64,000 bases of DNA from Blastocladiella emersonii ATCC 22665 (Eukaryota; Blastocladiomycota; Blastocladiomycetes; Blastocladiales; Blastocladiaceae), in contig JANHCV010000001.1 of assembly GCA_025594325.1 (NCBI GenBank), positions 2,046,001-2,110,000 of the forward strand, written 5' to 3'. Below are positions 1 to 10,724 of the stretch, piece by piece (position 1 is the first letter of the stretch; every line of letters starts with the position of its first letter). The notes below the pieces were generated by a model that worked only from the letters and a program-made list of their open reading frames with translations, made no database searches and was not told the origin of the DNA. Made by a program: the position numbers and the translations under genes.

Positions 1-1487
1 GCTACGTCCCCGGCCAGGCCCAGCAGGCGTCGCAGCCGCAGCAGCCGCAGCAGCCGCAGCAGCCGCAGGCCGGAGCGTTCGGCCCGCCCGTCCCCATGCC
101 GCCGCTCCCGCCGCCGCCGCCGCACGGGTACCCGTCGCCCCAGCAGCCGCAGCAGGCCCCGCAGCAGCAGCAGACCGACCTCGCAGTGTCGCAGGAACCC
201 GTCCCCGGCGGCGGTGGCGCGCCCGGCTACCCCGCCGTCCCGCCCGGCATGGTCCCCGTCTACGGAATGGGCGTCCCTGTGCACGGGATGAATGTCCCCG
301 TCGGCGTCGTCAACCTTGGCATGCTCATGCACCAGCAGCAGCAGCAGCACGGCGCGCACCCGATGCACCCGTCGTCCTCGCTCATGTCCGCCGGCGCGAG
401 TAACATTCCGCCGCCGCCGCCGCCGCCTGGCCTCGGGATGCCGCCTTCCGCTGCCGCCGGGTCCGAGTGGGCTACGTCGCCCGTTCCTGGCCCCGTTCCG
501 CACGCGGGTGGGCCGCGCGGGAGCGGTATGGTCGCGGCGGCGACCCCGTCGTCCTCGGGCACCGCCCAGCCCGCCGTCGCCACGACCACGACTGCGAGCG
601 GCGGCCCGTCGTGCCGCTACTTCATCATCAAGAGCCTGTCGCTCGAGGACCTCGAGCTGTCCATGAAGCACTGCATGTGGTCGCCCCAGGTGCACCTCGA
701 GGCGATCCTCGACCAGGCGTTCAAGGTACGACTGTGCCGCGTTTTTGCGGTGGTTGAGCAGTGACTGACGGTGCACCGCGGTGTAGACGACCGAGTGCGT
801 GTACCTCGTGTTCAGTGTCAACAAGTCGGGCGAGTTCTTTGGATTTGCTCGGTACGTTCGTCGTCGGTGTCGCTGGGCTCGTGTGCAATGCTGACCCGTT
901 CCTCGATCTGTAGCATGACCACGCCCGTCGGCCCCGGGCCCAAGCTCAACTGGTCGATCCAGGAGAGCTCGCGCAAACAGCAGTCGCTCGGCGGCGTGTT
1001 TGGTCTCCAGTGGCTCATGATGTACGCTTTTCTCGCACCGACCGAGCCCCGCCCTCGATCGTGACTGACCCGCGCTTGCGACTCACGTGTCTAGCCAGCG
1101 GCTCCCGTTCAGCCAGGTGCGCCACCTGCACAACCCGTGGAACGCGGGCAAGGAGGTCAAGGTGTCGCGCGACGGGACCGAGCTCGAGCCGCACGTCGGG
1201 CACGCGCTGCTCATGGAATTTTACCAGTTCCACCGCGCGCAGCTCGCGCTGTCCATGCAGGGGGTCGCGCCGCAGTACCCGGTGCCCAAGTACGTTGACG
1301 TCGCCGCTGGTCTTGGGTGAGCATGCGCTAACTTGCGTTCCCTGCGCGCTCATGTAGACGCTTCGCCGCGTACATCCACCCGTACCCGGGGGCGGGCATC
1401 CCGGTCCCCATCCCCGCGCCTATCCCGGTCCCGCATCCGCAACACCAGCACTACGACCCGCACGGTGCCGCGCCGGGCCCTTACTAA
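1..1487 (+). CDS. YTH-domain m6A RNA reader (5' end missing)
   Basis: Probable reader of N6-methyladenosine in RNA. Exons read as <1..725, 787..851, 914..1021, 1095..1289 and 1358..1487; every junction has a GTACG donor and TAG acceptor and keeps frame. The first exon is low complexity (Pro, Gln, Gly, Met) and is open to the window edge, so the start lies outside. The YTH fold follows, beginning RYFIIKS and including FSVNKSG, LGGVF and HNPWN. The three cage positions of human YTHDC1 (Trp377, Trp428, Leu439) align with Trp (codon 678-680), Trp (951-953) and the Leu of LGGVF, so methyl-base binding looks intact and the domain is of the YTHDC1 type rather than YTHDF. The C-terminus is a short Pro/His tail. 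The family assignment is strong; the RNA targets are unknown. Confidence 0.9.
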
Positions 1488-2478
1488 GCCCGATCCACGA
1501 CAAGACACGGCTGCACCCGCTCGTTTGGCTGGATGATACCCCCCGACTACCGTTTACCAGCCCGACACGGTGCAGCCGCCGCAGGTCCACGACGCGCGCA
1601 TGGCCATCATCTCCACGCTGCCTTTCCCTCCCTCTTTTCTTACCCTCCTAGCGCCAGCTCACTGCAGCGATGGCCCGACCAGCCCGTGCGCGCGCGCGTG
1701 GATCTCTCTCTTCCGCCCTCTTTCAACAGCAACAACATCGTCTCATTTTTTCCTTCGCTTTTCGTTTCCCGTTCGTGTGTGATGATACCCCCCTCCCTCC
1801 TCACTTTTGATGCGATGATACCCCCTCTCCCTGATCGCTCCGAGGAACAAGAATACTACAGCACGCTTTTTTGACGTCTATACATCGACGCGCTCGCGGC
1901 CGCGAGGGCGACGATGGCCATGGTCATCGTGGCGACCATGGCCACGGCCACGGCCACGGCCGTCACTGTCGCACAACGAGAGCGGCCACATCAGGGGTCC
2001 ACAGGACGCTGCTCGATCCGAACCGATAAGTTCAGCGCGAGGAAAGAACGAGGCTGCTGAAGCGTAGCTGCAGGTATTTATACTTGGCGGACGCGCGCGC
2101 CGGACTCGTGGGAGTCGTGGCCGTGGCCAAGGAAAGGACAAGCAAGGCTCGCGTCGTCGCGTTTGGCTCGCGACCGCGAGCGCGTCGCACTGCTGGTCCC
2201 GAGCAGGGGTCGATCACGCCGTAGTCCAAGGCGTGCTTGAGAGGGGCGAGACGTGGGACAAGGTTGAATGAGATACAAAAGGAGGGCGAGTCTATTGAAG
2301 GTGCAGCAGCGGCACGAGGACGGGAGCAGAAAAATAAGCGTGTTTCACAGCGGTTGGACAGGAGGGACGAGGGAGAGGAGGTAGAACAAATCACAGAAGG
2401 ACAACAGAGAAAGGGAGGGAGGGTGAGGCGGCGCGCGCGGTGGTGGCGAGGCGCGCACGCGGTCCCAGAAGCCAGCGC
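1488..2478. other. Convergent 3' intergenic region with a GGCCAC-rich tract
   Basis: Lies between the stop codons of the YTH gene and CDC42. No supported gene. Positions about 1908-1970 carry a short imperfect repeat of GGCCAC and GCCATGGTC units. A similar GCCATGGCCAC-type low-complexity tract occurs around 30230-30310. The rest looks like 3' UTR sequence. Confidence 0.5.
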
Positions 2479-3138
2479 TTAGCAGATGATGCACTTATTC
2501 TTCTTGGGCTTCTTGGAGACGGCGGGCGGGGTGAGGGCGGCGACGATGGCCTCGTCAAAGACGTTCTTGAGGCCGCGCTGGGTGAGAGCCGAGCACTCGA
2601 CGTACTTCTCCATGCCGAGCTCGCGGGCGAGCGAGTCGCCGAGGTCGGCGGTGATGGGCTTCTGGCGCTGCTTGGCGAGGCGGTCGAGGGTGGCGGGGTC
2701 GTCGCGGAGATCGACCTGGGTGCCGACGAGCAGGCATGGCACCGAGGGGCAGTGGTGGTGCACCTCCGGGTACCACTTTTCCCGCACGTTTTCAAACGAC
2801 GAGGGGGACACGACCGAGAAGCACACGAGGAACACGTCCGTCTGCGGGTACGACAGCGGGCGCAGGCGGTCGTAGTCCTCCTGGCCGGCCGTGTCGAACA
2901 GGCCGAGCGTGTAGGGCTCCTCGCCGATCATGACCGTCACGGCGTAGTTGTCGAACACGGTCGGCACGTACTCGGACGGGAACTTGTTGGTCGTGTACGA
3001 GATGAGCAGGCACGTCTGCGGGGGAGTGCGGGGTTGCAGGTGAGTCGCGGAGTTCACGGGTGGCGCGACTGGGCGCGGGAGTGCACGCACCTTACCGACG
3101 GCACCGTCGCCGACAACGACACACTTGATGGTCTGCAT
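2479..3138 (-). CDS. CDC42: Rho-family GTPase Cdc42
   Basis: Polarity GTPase at the plasma membrane. Exons on the minus strand are 3138..3091 and 3015..2479, separated by a 75 bp intron (GTGCGT donor, GCAG acceptor) inside the P-loop: the first exon ends GDGAVGK and the second begins TCLLISY. The spliced protein is 194 residues, the family's normal length. Visible motifs are the P-loop, switch I (YVPTVFDNY), switch II (DTAGQEDYD), the Cdc42-type nucleotide motif TQVDLRDD (not the TKLDLR of Rac), and CSALTQ. The tail is lysine-rich and ends in the CAAX box CIIC, ending in Cys rather than the Leu usual for Cdc42. STE14, which would methylate the processed cysteine, is also in this window. The call is very secure. 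Confidence 0.97.
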   Translation of the reverse strand: MQTIKCVVVGDGAVGKVRALPRPVAPPVNSATHLQPRTPPQTCLLISYTTNKFPSEYVPTVFDNYAVTVMIGEEPYTLGLFDTAGQEDYDRLRPLSYPQTDVFLVCFSVVSPSSFENVREKWYPEVHHHCPSVPCLLVGTQVDLRDDPATLDRLAKQRQKPITADLGDSLARELGMEKYVECSALTQRGLKNVFDEAIVAALTPPAVSKKPKKNKCIIC

Positions 3139-4436
3139 GGTCTAGGGATCGCGTGGGGAGGGGTGGTGGTTGCGGACTAGAGGTGCGGACGTGTGGCGAG
3201 TGAGCACGACCGTGTCCGAGATGGTGGAGGCGGGGGTGAGCTGCCCACGAGTCTGCCGCTGCTGCTGCTGGTGCGACTGCTGCTGCTGCCGCGATGAAGA
3301 TCGGAAATGACGTCGCGAAGGACGCGACACGCGCCCGGGACGGCCCAAACGAGCGGCAAGGCGCAGCCGCCACCGTGCCGTATTGGCTTTGCAGCACGGG
3401 CGGCGCCCGAACCCGAGCGTGATGCGCCTCACTCGCGCTCATCGACTCACCCGGCGCGAGCACGAGCACGGGGAGACGTTCGGCGAGAGATGAACGCGTC
3501 CGCTCGTTGGGGGCAGGGCGGGCGAACGAGGACTGCGCGCGTGTGGCCCAAACAGGAAGGCGGCGAGGGGGAGGGACGCATCGTCGGCGATCGCGCGAGC
3601 GTGTGGTGTGGCCGAGCGCCAGGGGGCAGCGCGGTCTCAGGGCCGCCTCTCCATGGACGCGGGAGTGGGTGGCGGCGGTGGGATGGCGACGGGTCTCGGC
3701 GCCATGCGGAGGGCGATAGTCGGGGCAGCAGCAGCAGTCGCAGTCGAGGAAACAGCAGCAGCGGGCAGAGACAAGTGCAATGACCTCACGGTACAGCCCG
3801 TCGGCGGAAGGCGGACACGGACTTGCTGGCGGGCAGAGGGAGCAGAGGTGATCCCGTCGAGTGATGACGATGGCGCAGCGGTGGCGGTGGCGGAGGCGGC
3901 GCGGCCGGTGTCGATGCGTTGCAGGGAGTCGTGGGTGTGGGGAGCAAGGGCAGGCGTGCGGGGAGCGGCGACTGAGAGCGACACGGCGGAGAGAGGAGGG
4001 CGGTCAAGGTGGCGCGCCCGCCGACCGCGAAGGGGGCGACCGCTCGCCGCCACACTCCTCCACGCCGACGCCGACGCCGCCTTCGCTATCTCTGCGCCCC
4101 GCCCGCATGGGCACGCCTGCCGCGACCGCGATGCGTTCCCTCTCGCGGCACCCTTCGCGCGAGCGGACGCGTCTCAGATGAGCGGCTCGCCTGCTCCCTC
4201 GCCGACCACACGACAGAGTTCGCCGCGACCGACTGCCGACCGCTGAGCGCTGTGAGTGGAGCGTGGCGGCCCATTGGCCCGGTGAGGCGAAACGAGCCCG
4301 AGGCCGTGGTTTTCTCTCCTCACGTGCGAGTTTTCGCGCGTCTCGCTCGCCCGTGTCGTCATCGGCCGCGCCTGCTTCGCCACCATGCCCCGCGACAAAA
4401 TTCATGCATGTGTGAGTGTATGATCTGGCTCCGAAT
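3139..4436. promoter_or_regulatory. CDC42 upstream region / CDC11 3' region
   Basis: About 1.3 kb without a supported gene. The part next to CDC42 should hold its promoter and 5' UTR. It carries imperfect CAG/CTG-type trinucleotide runs near 3258-3300 and 3725-3770. Short open frames exist in several phases, but none resembles a known protein or has convincing splice structure. Confidence 0.4.
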
Positions 4437-7400
4437 TCACGCCTCGCCGCCGTGCCTGCTGCTGCGCTGCGACGCGCCCAGGGATGATGATGGCGCGATC
4501 ACCGTGCCGGCCGGCGACGCGGCCGCGGCCGCCCACGACCCGCTGTTGCCGCGGTGATGGTGCCGGTGGTGGTGCTCGCTCGACTCCCCGCCGTGCATCA
4601 CCTGCTCGAGCTCGTGCAGCACCGCCGTCTCGGACGTCAGGTCCGCGTACGCCTGTGCCCAGTACGGCTCGGCCCGCCCCGCCGCTGCCGCGATCGCGTC
4701 GTAGTCGTGAACGTCGCTGGTGAAGCTCCCCATGCTCGGGACCGGGAGGAACTGGTGGTGCTGCTGCTGCGGTCGCTGCTGCTGCTGGGCCTCGCTCGGC
4801 CGCGGCGCCGCATGGCCCGGATCCGACCACGCGACGGGCTGTACCCGCGGCGTGGATCCCACCGACGGTGACGTGGCTGCCGCCGACCCGCCCCGCGCCC
4901 GCCGCGGCGCCTGTTGCTGTGCGGTCGACGGCGGCGGGGTCGCGCCGCGCGCCATGATCTGCTGTAGCGACCTCTCCATGCGGCGGTACCGCGCGGGCGC
5001 GTCGGCGCGGTCGGCGGCCGAGATGGGCACGCGGTCGAGCACCTGGAGCGACGCGCGCAGGTGGTACAGCAGCGCGGTCCGGTAGCACGTGCGCTTGACC
5101 TGCGTCGAGTCGTTGAGCGTCACCAGGTACCGCGCGTCGAGCGCGTTCCACTCGGCGTCCGTCATCCCGCCTGTCGCGCCCGCGTCCGTTGCCGTGGACC
5201 CGAACCCCCGCGCCGACGCAGACGCCGCGGCAGGCGGCGCTGGCGCGGGCGCGCTGCCGGGCACATTCGGGTAGAAGAGCGCCGTGAGTGGGTTCTGCCG
5301 GACATCGAGCCACTCGAGCCGCGTGAGGTGCCCAAGGAACGCCGCGACGTGGAAGAAGTCGGCCACGTCGTTCCCGCGCAGCGACAGCCAACGCAGCCGC
5401 GCCACCTTGCTGAGCGGGGACACGTCGTGCACGCAGTTCTGCGACAGGTCGAGCGTGCGCAGCGAGGGGACGTGCCGCCCGAACTTGGCGGGCAGCGCGC
5501 GCAGCCCGCACCCCGACAGGTCCAGGTGCACGAGTTGGTACATGTGCTGCATCGGGTCGAGCGACGCGACCACGTTGCCCGCGAGCGAGAGGCGCGACGC
5601 GGACTGCAGCCCGACAAAGTCGACCGCGTCGAGGTCCTCGTCTTCGACGTCGCCGCGGTGATGCTGCGGAATTGGCGACGCGCCCGACCCCGTCGACGAC
5701 CCGGACACGGACCGGTGCCGCCGCCGCGCTCCGTCGCGCTCGCGCCGCGCCGCGGCCGCCGGCGACAGGTGGCCCTGGTGCGCGTAACTGACGTCGACGG
5801 CGCCGTCGATCGCCTCGAGGTCAATGCGCCGCACCGCGTTGCCGTCGAGCCGCACCACGCGGATCGCGGGGAACCGGCGCGCGTCGAACCCCGTCAGCAG
5901 GTTGTCGGTGACGTCGAGCGCCTCGAGGTGCGGGTGGAACCCGGGCATGTCGCCAACGAGCGCGTTGGCGTCAAGGACCAGCGACTTGAGCTCGGGCAGG
6001 TGGTCGAGGTTCGCGACCAACGACACGGTGTTGTGCGCGAGGTCGAGGTGCCGCAGCGACGGGAGCCGGCACGCGGCGCCGTCAATGGACGTGATGTTGT
6101 TGTCGCGCAGCGACAGCGTCTCGAGCGACTCGATGGCGGGGACCGCGAGCCACGACCCGATCCCGTTGTTGTCGGCGACCAGCAGCCGCAGGTGGCGCAG
6201 GCATGACAGCCCGATCAGGTCGTTGACGTGGTTGTGCGAGATGTCGAGCGAGTGCAGGTGCTCGAGGTGGTGGAAGCTCGTCAGCGTCGACAGCCGGTTG
6301 TGCGCCGCCCACAGGTGGCTGACTGTCGTCGGCACGCCGGCGAGGAACCGCAGCTCGTTGTCGTGGCACTGCAGCGAGTCGACCACGGGCGTGTACTGGT
6401 CCAGGCCCTCGAACGACTCGACGTGCTGCCCGCTCAGGTCCAGATCGTGCATCTCGGCCAGCGTGCGCAGCGGACGCCCGCCCGCCGCCGCGAGCAGCGC
6501 CTGCATGAGCGACGGGTGCGCCGTTTCCGCGGGTTCGAGCGGTGGCGGCGGCGGTGGTGCTGAGACGGCCGTGACGCTGGTCCGCGGGGCCACGGGCGTC
6601 TCGGGCGGCACTGAGTACGGCCGCGCGTACCCGTCGTCGCCCGCGTCATGCGACACGTCGAGTGAGGCGTCCGATCCGCGGCGCGCGGGCGAGGCGGCTG
6701 CGCCGTCGAACGTCTGGAGGTACTCGTCCGTCTCGTCATAACGGGGCTCGTCGCGCAGCTGAGCCGGCTGCTGCTGTTGCTGTTGCTGCTGACCGTCGGG
6801 CCCCCACGATACGGCGTGCCGGTCCATCGCCGGCGACTGCTGCTGCTGCTGGTCAGCAAGCTTGCGGTCGCGCTCGTGCTGCCACTGCTGATGGCTGATG
6901 AGGCGGTCGACGAACGGGACCGGCTTCTCGAGCCGCCCCGGCACGGCAGGCGGCCGGTCGTCGATACGAGGCAACATCGAGTCATCCTCGTCGCGTGAGA
7001 CACTGCTCCCGTACGGGCGGCTTGCAGGATCACCGCTGCCGCCGGTCGCGACGGGCCGCGACGGCGACTCCTGGATCGGGAGCAGCGCGGGTAGGTACGA
7101 CATGTTGAGCAGGCTGTCGAGCGCGCTGCCGAGCCCGAGCGGGGTGTCGGTCGTCAGCCGGTCGTGGATCTCGCGCTTGCGCGCCGTCATGGTAATGCCG
7201 GGGGTCGTCGGCACCTGGGACGACGAAGGAGGATGCGGCGACGCTTGCGCAGCGGGATCGGCGGTCGCAACCAGTGGTGGTGGCGAGCGAGGCGGCGGGG
7301 TAGTGGACCAGCGCCCGCCGCGGTCGGTCCCGGGCGTCAGCGGGATGGCGCTGTCGCGGCCGCTACTCGGGCGAGGCGGCGGCGGCGGTTCCTGCCGCGA

Positions 7401-9077
7401 CCGGCCGAACGCGAGGATGGCGTCGAGGTCGCTCGTGTCGTCCGAGTCGACGTGCACCGAGGCCTCGGTGAGCCCGCCAATATACGCCTCGCCGTCGTCC
7501 TCGACGTCGACGGGGCTGAGCGGCGAGTCGGCGGCCGAAGTGGGCTTCGTTGCGAACGACAATGGGCGCAGGGCGGGCACGGACGACGACGAGGACCGCG
7601 AGAGCCAATCCCGCTCGCGCGAGCTCACCGCGGGGATGTTGCCAGCGACGGAAGCGGGAGTCGGTGCGACGGACGTGCCGAGGCCCGACGACCCGCCGCG
7701 CGTCGCGCTCCGGTTGCTGCTCGTCGACGGCGGCGTGCGGATCGTAGCGGCGGGATCCAGTGCAGCCGGCCCACGGCGCGGCGTGTTACGAAGGCTGCTT
7801 GCCGACTGTGGCGTGCGGATCGTCGCGGCAGGGTCAAAGTTGCGGTCGGCTCGCGGCGATGCAGCTGCTGACGCCCGCGACCGAGAGGTAGACGTAACCG
7901 GCGACGCGCGAACCACCGGCGCAGCAGCCGTCGCCGACGCGAGGTTGAGCCGCGGCGGCGGGGCCGGCGAGTGCTCGCCGTCGTCGGCCATGAGCAGGCG
8001 CATGAACGGCGTGTCCGGCTCGGCCGCGGTCCCGTCGCTCGGCCGGTGCGGCGTCATGGCCGTCGACGCTAGCGGGGTCGACGAGGCGTTGCTTGACGCG
8101 TAGCCCGCGTTCGGCGCGCGGACCGTTTCGGCCCCGCTCGACACGGAGCCGGGCGTGCTGGCCGTGGCCGAGTGGTTCCACGTGCGCGAGCTCGGGGGCG
8201 TGTGGAGCGCAGTGGCGGCAGACGAGGAGGAGGATGGCGCGGTGAGCGGCGGCTGGCTCAGCTGGCTCCGGCGGAAGCTGCGCGACATGGACGCGGCGAG
8301 CACGGTGGACCGCGCGGAACGACCGAGGGTGGACGTCGACGACTCGGCGCGGGAGTGTTCGGGGCCGTGACTCGCGCCGGCCGCGATGCTCGCCCGGCCG
8401 CCCGTTGCAACCGGGAGGCCCAGCCGGCTGCTGGTCTCGGTGACCTCGTCGATGGCCGAGAGGTGGCCCGTCGGGTGGCGGCTACGCATGGCAAGCTTGT
8501 TAGCCACGAGGACATTGCGCCATTTCGCGTCAACGTACCCGCCAGTGAACCGGGACGTCGGCGCATCCTCGCCGGCCGCGGGCGCATGGTGCGACGACAT
8601 GAACTCGCCGTCATCGCCGAAATCGCCGATAAAGTGCGACTCCTCGTGCTCGAAGATGCTCTCGAGAATGTCCGAGACGTTGCCAATGTCCGCGCCGGCG
8701 GCGGCGCCGAACAGGATCTCGGCGCGGGACCCGGGGACGAGCTCGGCCGCGCTCTCGGCGGCGGGCGGGAACGCAAACTCGGACATGTTGCCGAGGCCGA
8801 GCGACGAGAGCGAGTTGCGGGACTCAGGGGCCGGCGGTTCCCGCGCGGGCGTGACGGACGGCGCACTCCCGCTGGGCGGCGCAGGCGACTCGCCCGCAGG
8901 CTCCACGTCTGGCTCGGCAGAGGTCTTCATGGGCGTGGCGACGCTGGCGTCGAGGACCCGCCGGCCAGAGTCCGAGAACCCCTGGGCAAGGAAGAAGTTG
9001 ACGAAGCTGCTGTTGTCGGGCACGCCGCCGAGCGAGGGGCGGCTCGAGACATTGGATTCATTTCCTGGGTCCGACAT
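4437..9077 (-). CDS. CDC11: Septation initiation network scaffold, Cdc11/Nud1-like leucine-rich repeat protein
   Basis: Likely spindle-pole-body scaffold that recruits the septation/mitotic-exit kinases (fission yeast Cdc11, budding yeast Nud1, distant relative of centriolin). A single uninterrupted frame encodes 1546 residues. The N-terminal ~870 residues are Ser/Thr/Pro-rich and probably disordered. LRRs of the SDS22-like class run from about residue 875 to about 1280, with units such as LDISHNHV, LSLRDNNI and LDLAHNTV; further LRRs follow a short insert (LDLSGCGL, LDLSQNC, LSLRGNDV). A His-rich, Gln-rich C-terminal tail follows. The ATG at 9077 starts MSDPGNES and shares a 433 bp divergent promoter with RRS1. 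The order disordered N-terminus then C-terminal LRR fits Cdc11/Nud1; another LRR scaffold is the alternative. Confidence 0.8.
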   Translation of the reverse strand: MSDPGNESNVSSRPSLGGVPDNSSFVNFFLAQGFSDSGRRVLDASVATPMKTSAEPDVEPAGESPAPPSGSAPSVTPAREPPAPESRNSLSSLGLGNMSEFAFPPAAESAAELVPGSRAEILFGAAAGADIGNVSDILESIFEHEESHFIGDFGDDGEFMSSHHAPAAGEDAPTSRFTGGYVDAKWRNVLVANKLAMRSRHPTGHLSAIDEVTETSSRLGLPVATGGRASIAAGASHGPEHSRAESSTSTLGRSARSTVLAASMSRSFRRSQLSQPPLTAPSSSSSAATALHTPPSSRTWNHSATASTPGSVSSGAETVRAPNAGYASSNASSTPLASTAMTPHRPSDGTAAEPDTPFMRLLMADDGEHSPAPPPRLNLASATAAAPVVRASPVTSTSRSRASAAASPRADRNFDPAATIRTPQSASSLRNTPRRGPAALDPAATIRTPPSTSSNRSATRGGSSGLGTSVAPTPASVAGNIPAVSSRERDWLSRSSSSSVPALRPLSFATKPTSAADSPLSPVDVEDDGEAYIGGLTEASVHVDSDDTSDLDAILAFGRSRQEPPPPPRPSSGRDSAIPLTPGTDRGGRWSTTPPPRSPPPLVATADPAAQASPHPPSSSQVPTTPGITMTARKREIHDRLTTDTPLGLGSALDSLLNMSYLPALLPIQESPSRPVATGGSGDPASRPYGSSVSRDEDDSMLPRIDDRPPAVPGRLEKPVPFVDRLISHQQWQHERDRKLADQQQQQSPAMDRHAVSWGPDGQQQQQQQQPAQLRDEPRYDETDEYLQTFDGAAASPARRGSDASLDVSHDAGDDGYARPYSVPPETPVAPRTSVTAVSAPPPPPPLEPAETAHPSLMQALLAAAGGRPLRTLAEMHDLDLSGQHVESFEGLDQYTPVVDSLQCHDNELRFLAGVPTTVSHLWAAHNRLSTLTSFHHLEHLHSLDISHNHVNDLIGLSCLRHLRLLVADNNGIGSWLAVPAIESLETLSLRDNNITSIDGAACRLPSLRHLDLAHNTVSLVANLDHLPELKSLVLDANALVGDMPGFHPHLEALDVTDNLLTGFDARRFPAIRVVRLDGNAVRRIDLEAIDGAVDVSYAHQGHLSPAAAARRERDGARRRHRSVSGSSTGSGASPIPQHHRGDVEDEDLDAVDFVGLQSASRLSLAGNVVASLDPMQHMYQLVHLDLSGCGLRALPAKFGRHVPSLRTLDLSQNCVHDVSPLSKVARLRWLSLRGNDVADFFHVAAFLGHLTRLEWLDVRQNPLTALFYPNVPGSAPAPAPPAAASASARGFGSTATDAGATGGMTDAEWNALDARYLVTLNDSTQVKRTCYRTALLYHLRASLQVLDRVPISAADRADAPARYRRMERSLQQIMARGATPPPSTAQQQAPRRARGGSAAATSPSVGSTPRVQPVAWSDPGHAAPRPSEAQQQQRPQQQHHQFLPVPSMGSFTSDVHDYDAIAAAAGRAEPYWAQAYADLTSETAVLHELEQVMHGGESSEHHHRHHHRGNSGSWAAAAASPAGTVIAPSSSLGASQRSSRHGGEA

Positions 9078-9510
9078 GGGAGCGTTGCATGGAGCCGATT
9101 TATGCGAGATTCATGGATGGCCGAGGCGGTGATGGAGCAGCGACCGTCCCGGGACGCGCGAGCTTGCTGGCGGGACGGCCGCTCCCGGGTATGCGCGACA
9201 TCTCCCCCTCAAAGATTACTCGGGCGATTCGTGCTCCAGCACAAGCCGGACATATTGAGACACCTCGCAATACACTTGGTGAACACTTCAAAGTGAAAGC
9301 GCGTCGATCGCACCGGTGGCGACGGATCGCGTGACCCCACGGGACCTCAAATACACGAGCGCGCGCGCGGCGTCGCCTCCGCGGGCGCGCCGCCGCCGCG
9401 TCGAGGCCTTGCGCGCCCTGCCAAGTCGAATTGGGCCAGGACGACGAACACGACTGCACCGTCGCGTCGAACCCACTGCAACGCATCAACAACCGCCACG
9501 CATCACCACC
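9078..9510. promoter_or_regulatory. Divergent promoter region between CDC11 and RRS1
   Basis: 433 bp between two start codons facing away from each other; it should contain both promoters. No clear TATA box or named element was recognised. Confidence 0.45.
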
Positions 9511-10531
9511 ATGGATGTCTCGGGCCAGATCGCTCAGGCCATGTCGCAGTAGTACGCATCGACGGAGTCCATTGGACGCATGCCGTCCGTCCCATGAGGA
9601 TCACAGGCTGATCCCTCCCGAATCTCATAGCAAGCCGGTGACGGTGGAGCGCATGGTGCCACCAACGTTCGACCTCGGCCACCTGGCCATCTTCGACGGG
9701 TCGGCGATTGACGCGCCCAAGGCGGCGGGCGAGCTCGAGTCGCTGCTGGCGTCGCTGGCGCGCGACTCGGCGCAGATGCTGTACAACGAGGTGTTCGGCC
9801 TGGAGACGACGGCGGACGAGGACGGCGTGTTCGTGGAGCTCCCCGCGCCCAAGCTGCAGGTGCCGCGCGAGAAGCCGCTGCCCAAGGACCAGCCGCAGAC
9901 GCGGTGGGAGAAGTTTGCCAAGGAGAAGGGCATCCAGAACCGCAAGAAGTCGCGCATGGAGTACGACGAGGCCACGGGCGAGTACCGCCCGCGCTGGGGC
10001 TACGGTTCCGCCAAGAACGACGCGGCCAACGACTGGCTCATCCCCGTGCCCAAGAACGCGGACCCGTACGCCGACCAGTACGAGCTGCGCCGCGAGGAGA
10101 AGAAGGAGCGCATCGACAAGAACAAGAAGCAGCAGATCCGCAACTCGGCCGAGGCCGCCGCCGTCGCCCGCGGCGAGGACCCGCGCGCCGCCCGCAAGCG
10201 CGAGCTCGAGGCCAAGCTGCGCGCCTCCAAACAGGCCACCGCGTCCGCCGGCAAGTTCGACCGCAAGCTCGACGGCGACGTCAAGGTCAAGGGCGTCAAG
10301 CGCCAGTTCGACGCCATGGTCGGCGACCGCGACCGGGAACGCGCCTTTGCCGGCGAGCTCGCCGCCAAGGTCATCAAGAAGCAGGAGTCCGGCGGCGCCG
10401 GCCAGATCAAGACCCAGAAGGCCACGGGCATGCTGCAGCGCGCCGAGGAGCGCAAGGCCCGCTTCGAGAAGCAGAAGCGCAGCGCCTCGGACGACAAGCG
10501 CGGCGGCAGCAACAAGAAGCGCAAGCTGTAA
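9511..10531 (+). CDS. RRS1: Ribosome biogenesis regulatory protein Rrs1
   Basis: Nucleolar factor that loads 5S RNP onto pre-60S particles together with Rpf2. Exon 1 is 9511..9551 (MDVSGQIAQAMSQ plus two bases) and exon 2 is 9631..10531. The donor is GTACGC at 9552; an alternative GTAGTA at 9549 would break frame. The acceptor is TCATAG. The junction yields YKPVTVE, which aligns with the LPVTVEKP start of the budding yeast domain. Family hallmarks seen are FDLGHLAIFD, the block around TRWEKFAKEKGI with RKKSR, and DWLIPV. The C-terminal part is a long basic helix ending GGSNKKRKL, a likely nuclear signal. Length is 313 residues. The call is secure. Confidence 0.93.
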
Positions 10532-10724
10532 GCTGTGCTACGCTGTCTATTGTCCTCCCTTTCCCTTCCGATAATGTAGATTAATACTCTTTGTTCACTT
10601 CAGTCTGTCTTGCCGCGGGAGGGAGGTCGCAGTCCGAGTCGGTGGCGACCGCGCGAACGTGTTGCGACTCGAGCGCGCCGCTCCTCTCTCCCCCATCGCC
10701 CAACACAGCCTCACTCACCCCACC

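Noticed and set aside
3637-4053. Possible 138-codon gene upstream of CDC42
   Set aside because: Low-complexity Ala/Pro/Ser frame opposite trinucleotide repeats; no start context, splice pair or similarity.
5061-6206. Open frame of 381 codons on the plus strand opposite CDC11
   Set aside because: Rich in Arg, Val and Glu in the pattern made by the antisense of GC-rich coding DNA; CDC11 on the other strand has clear LRRs.
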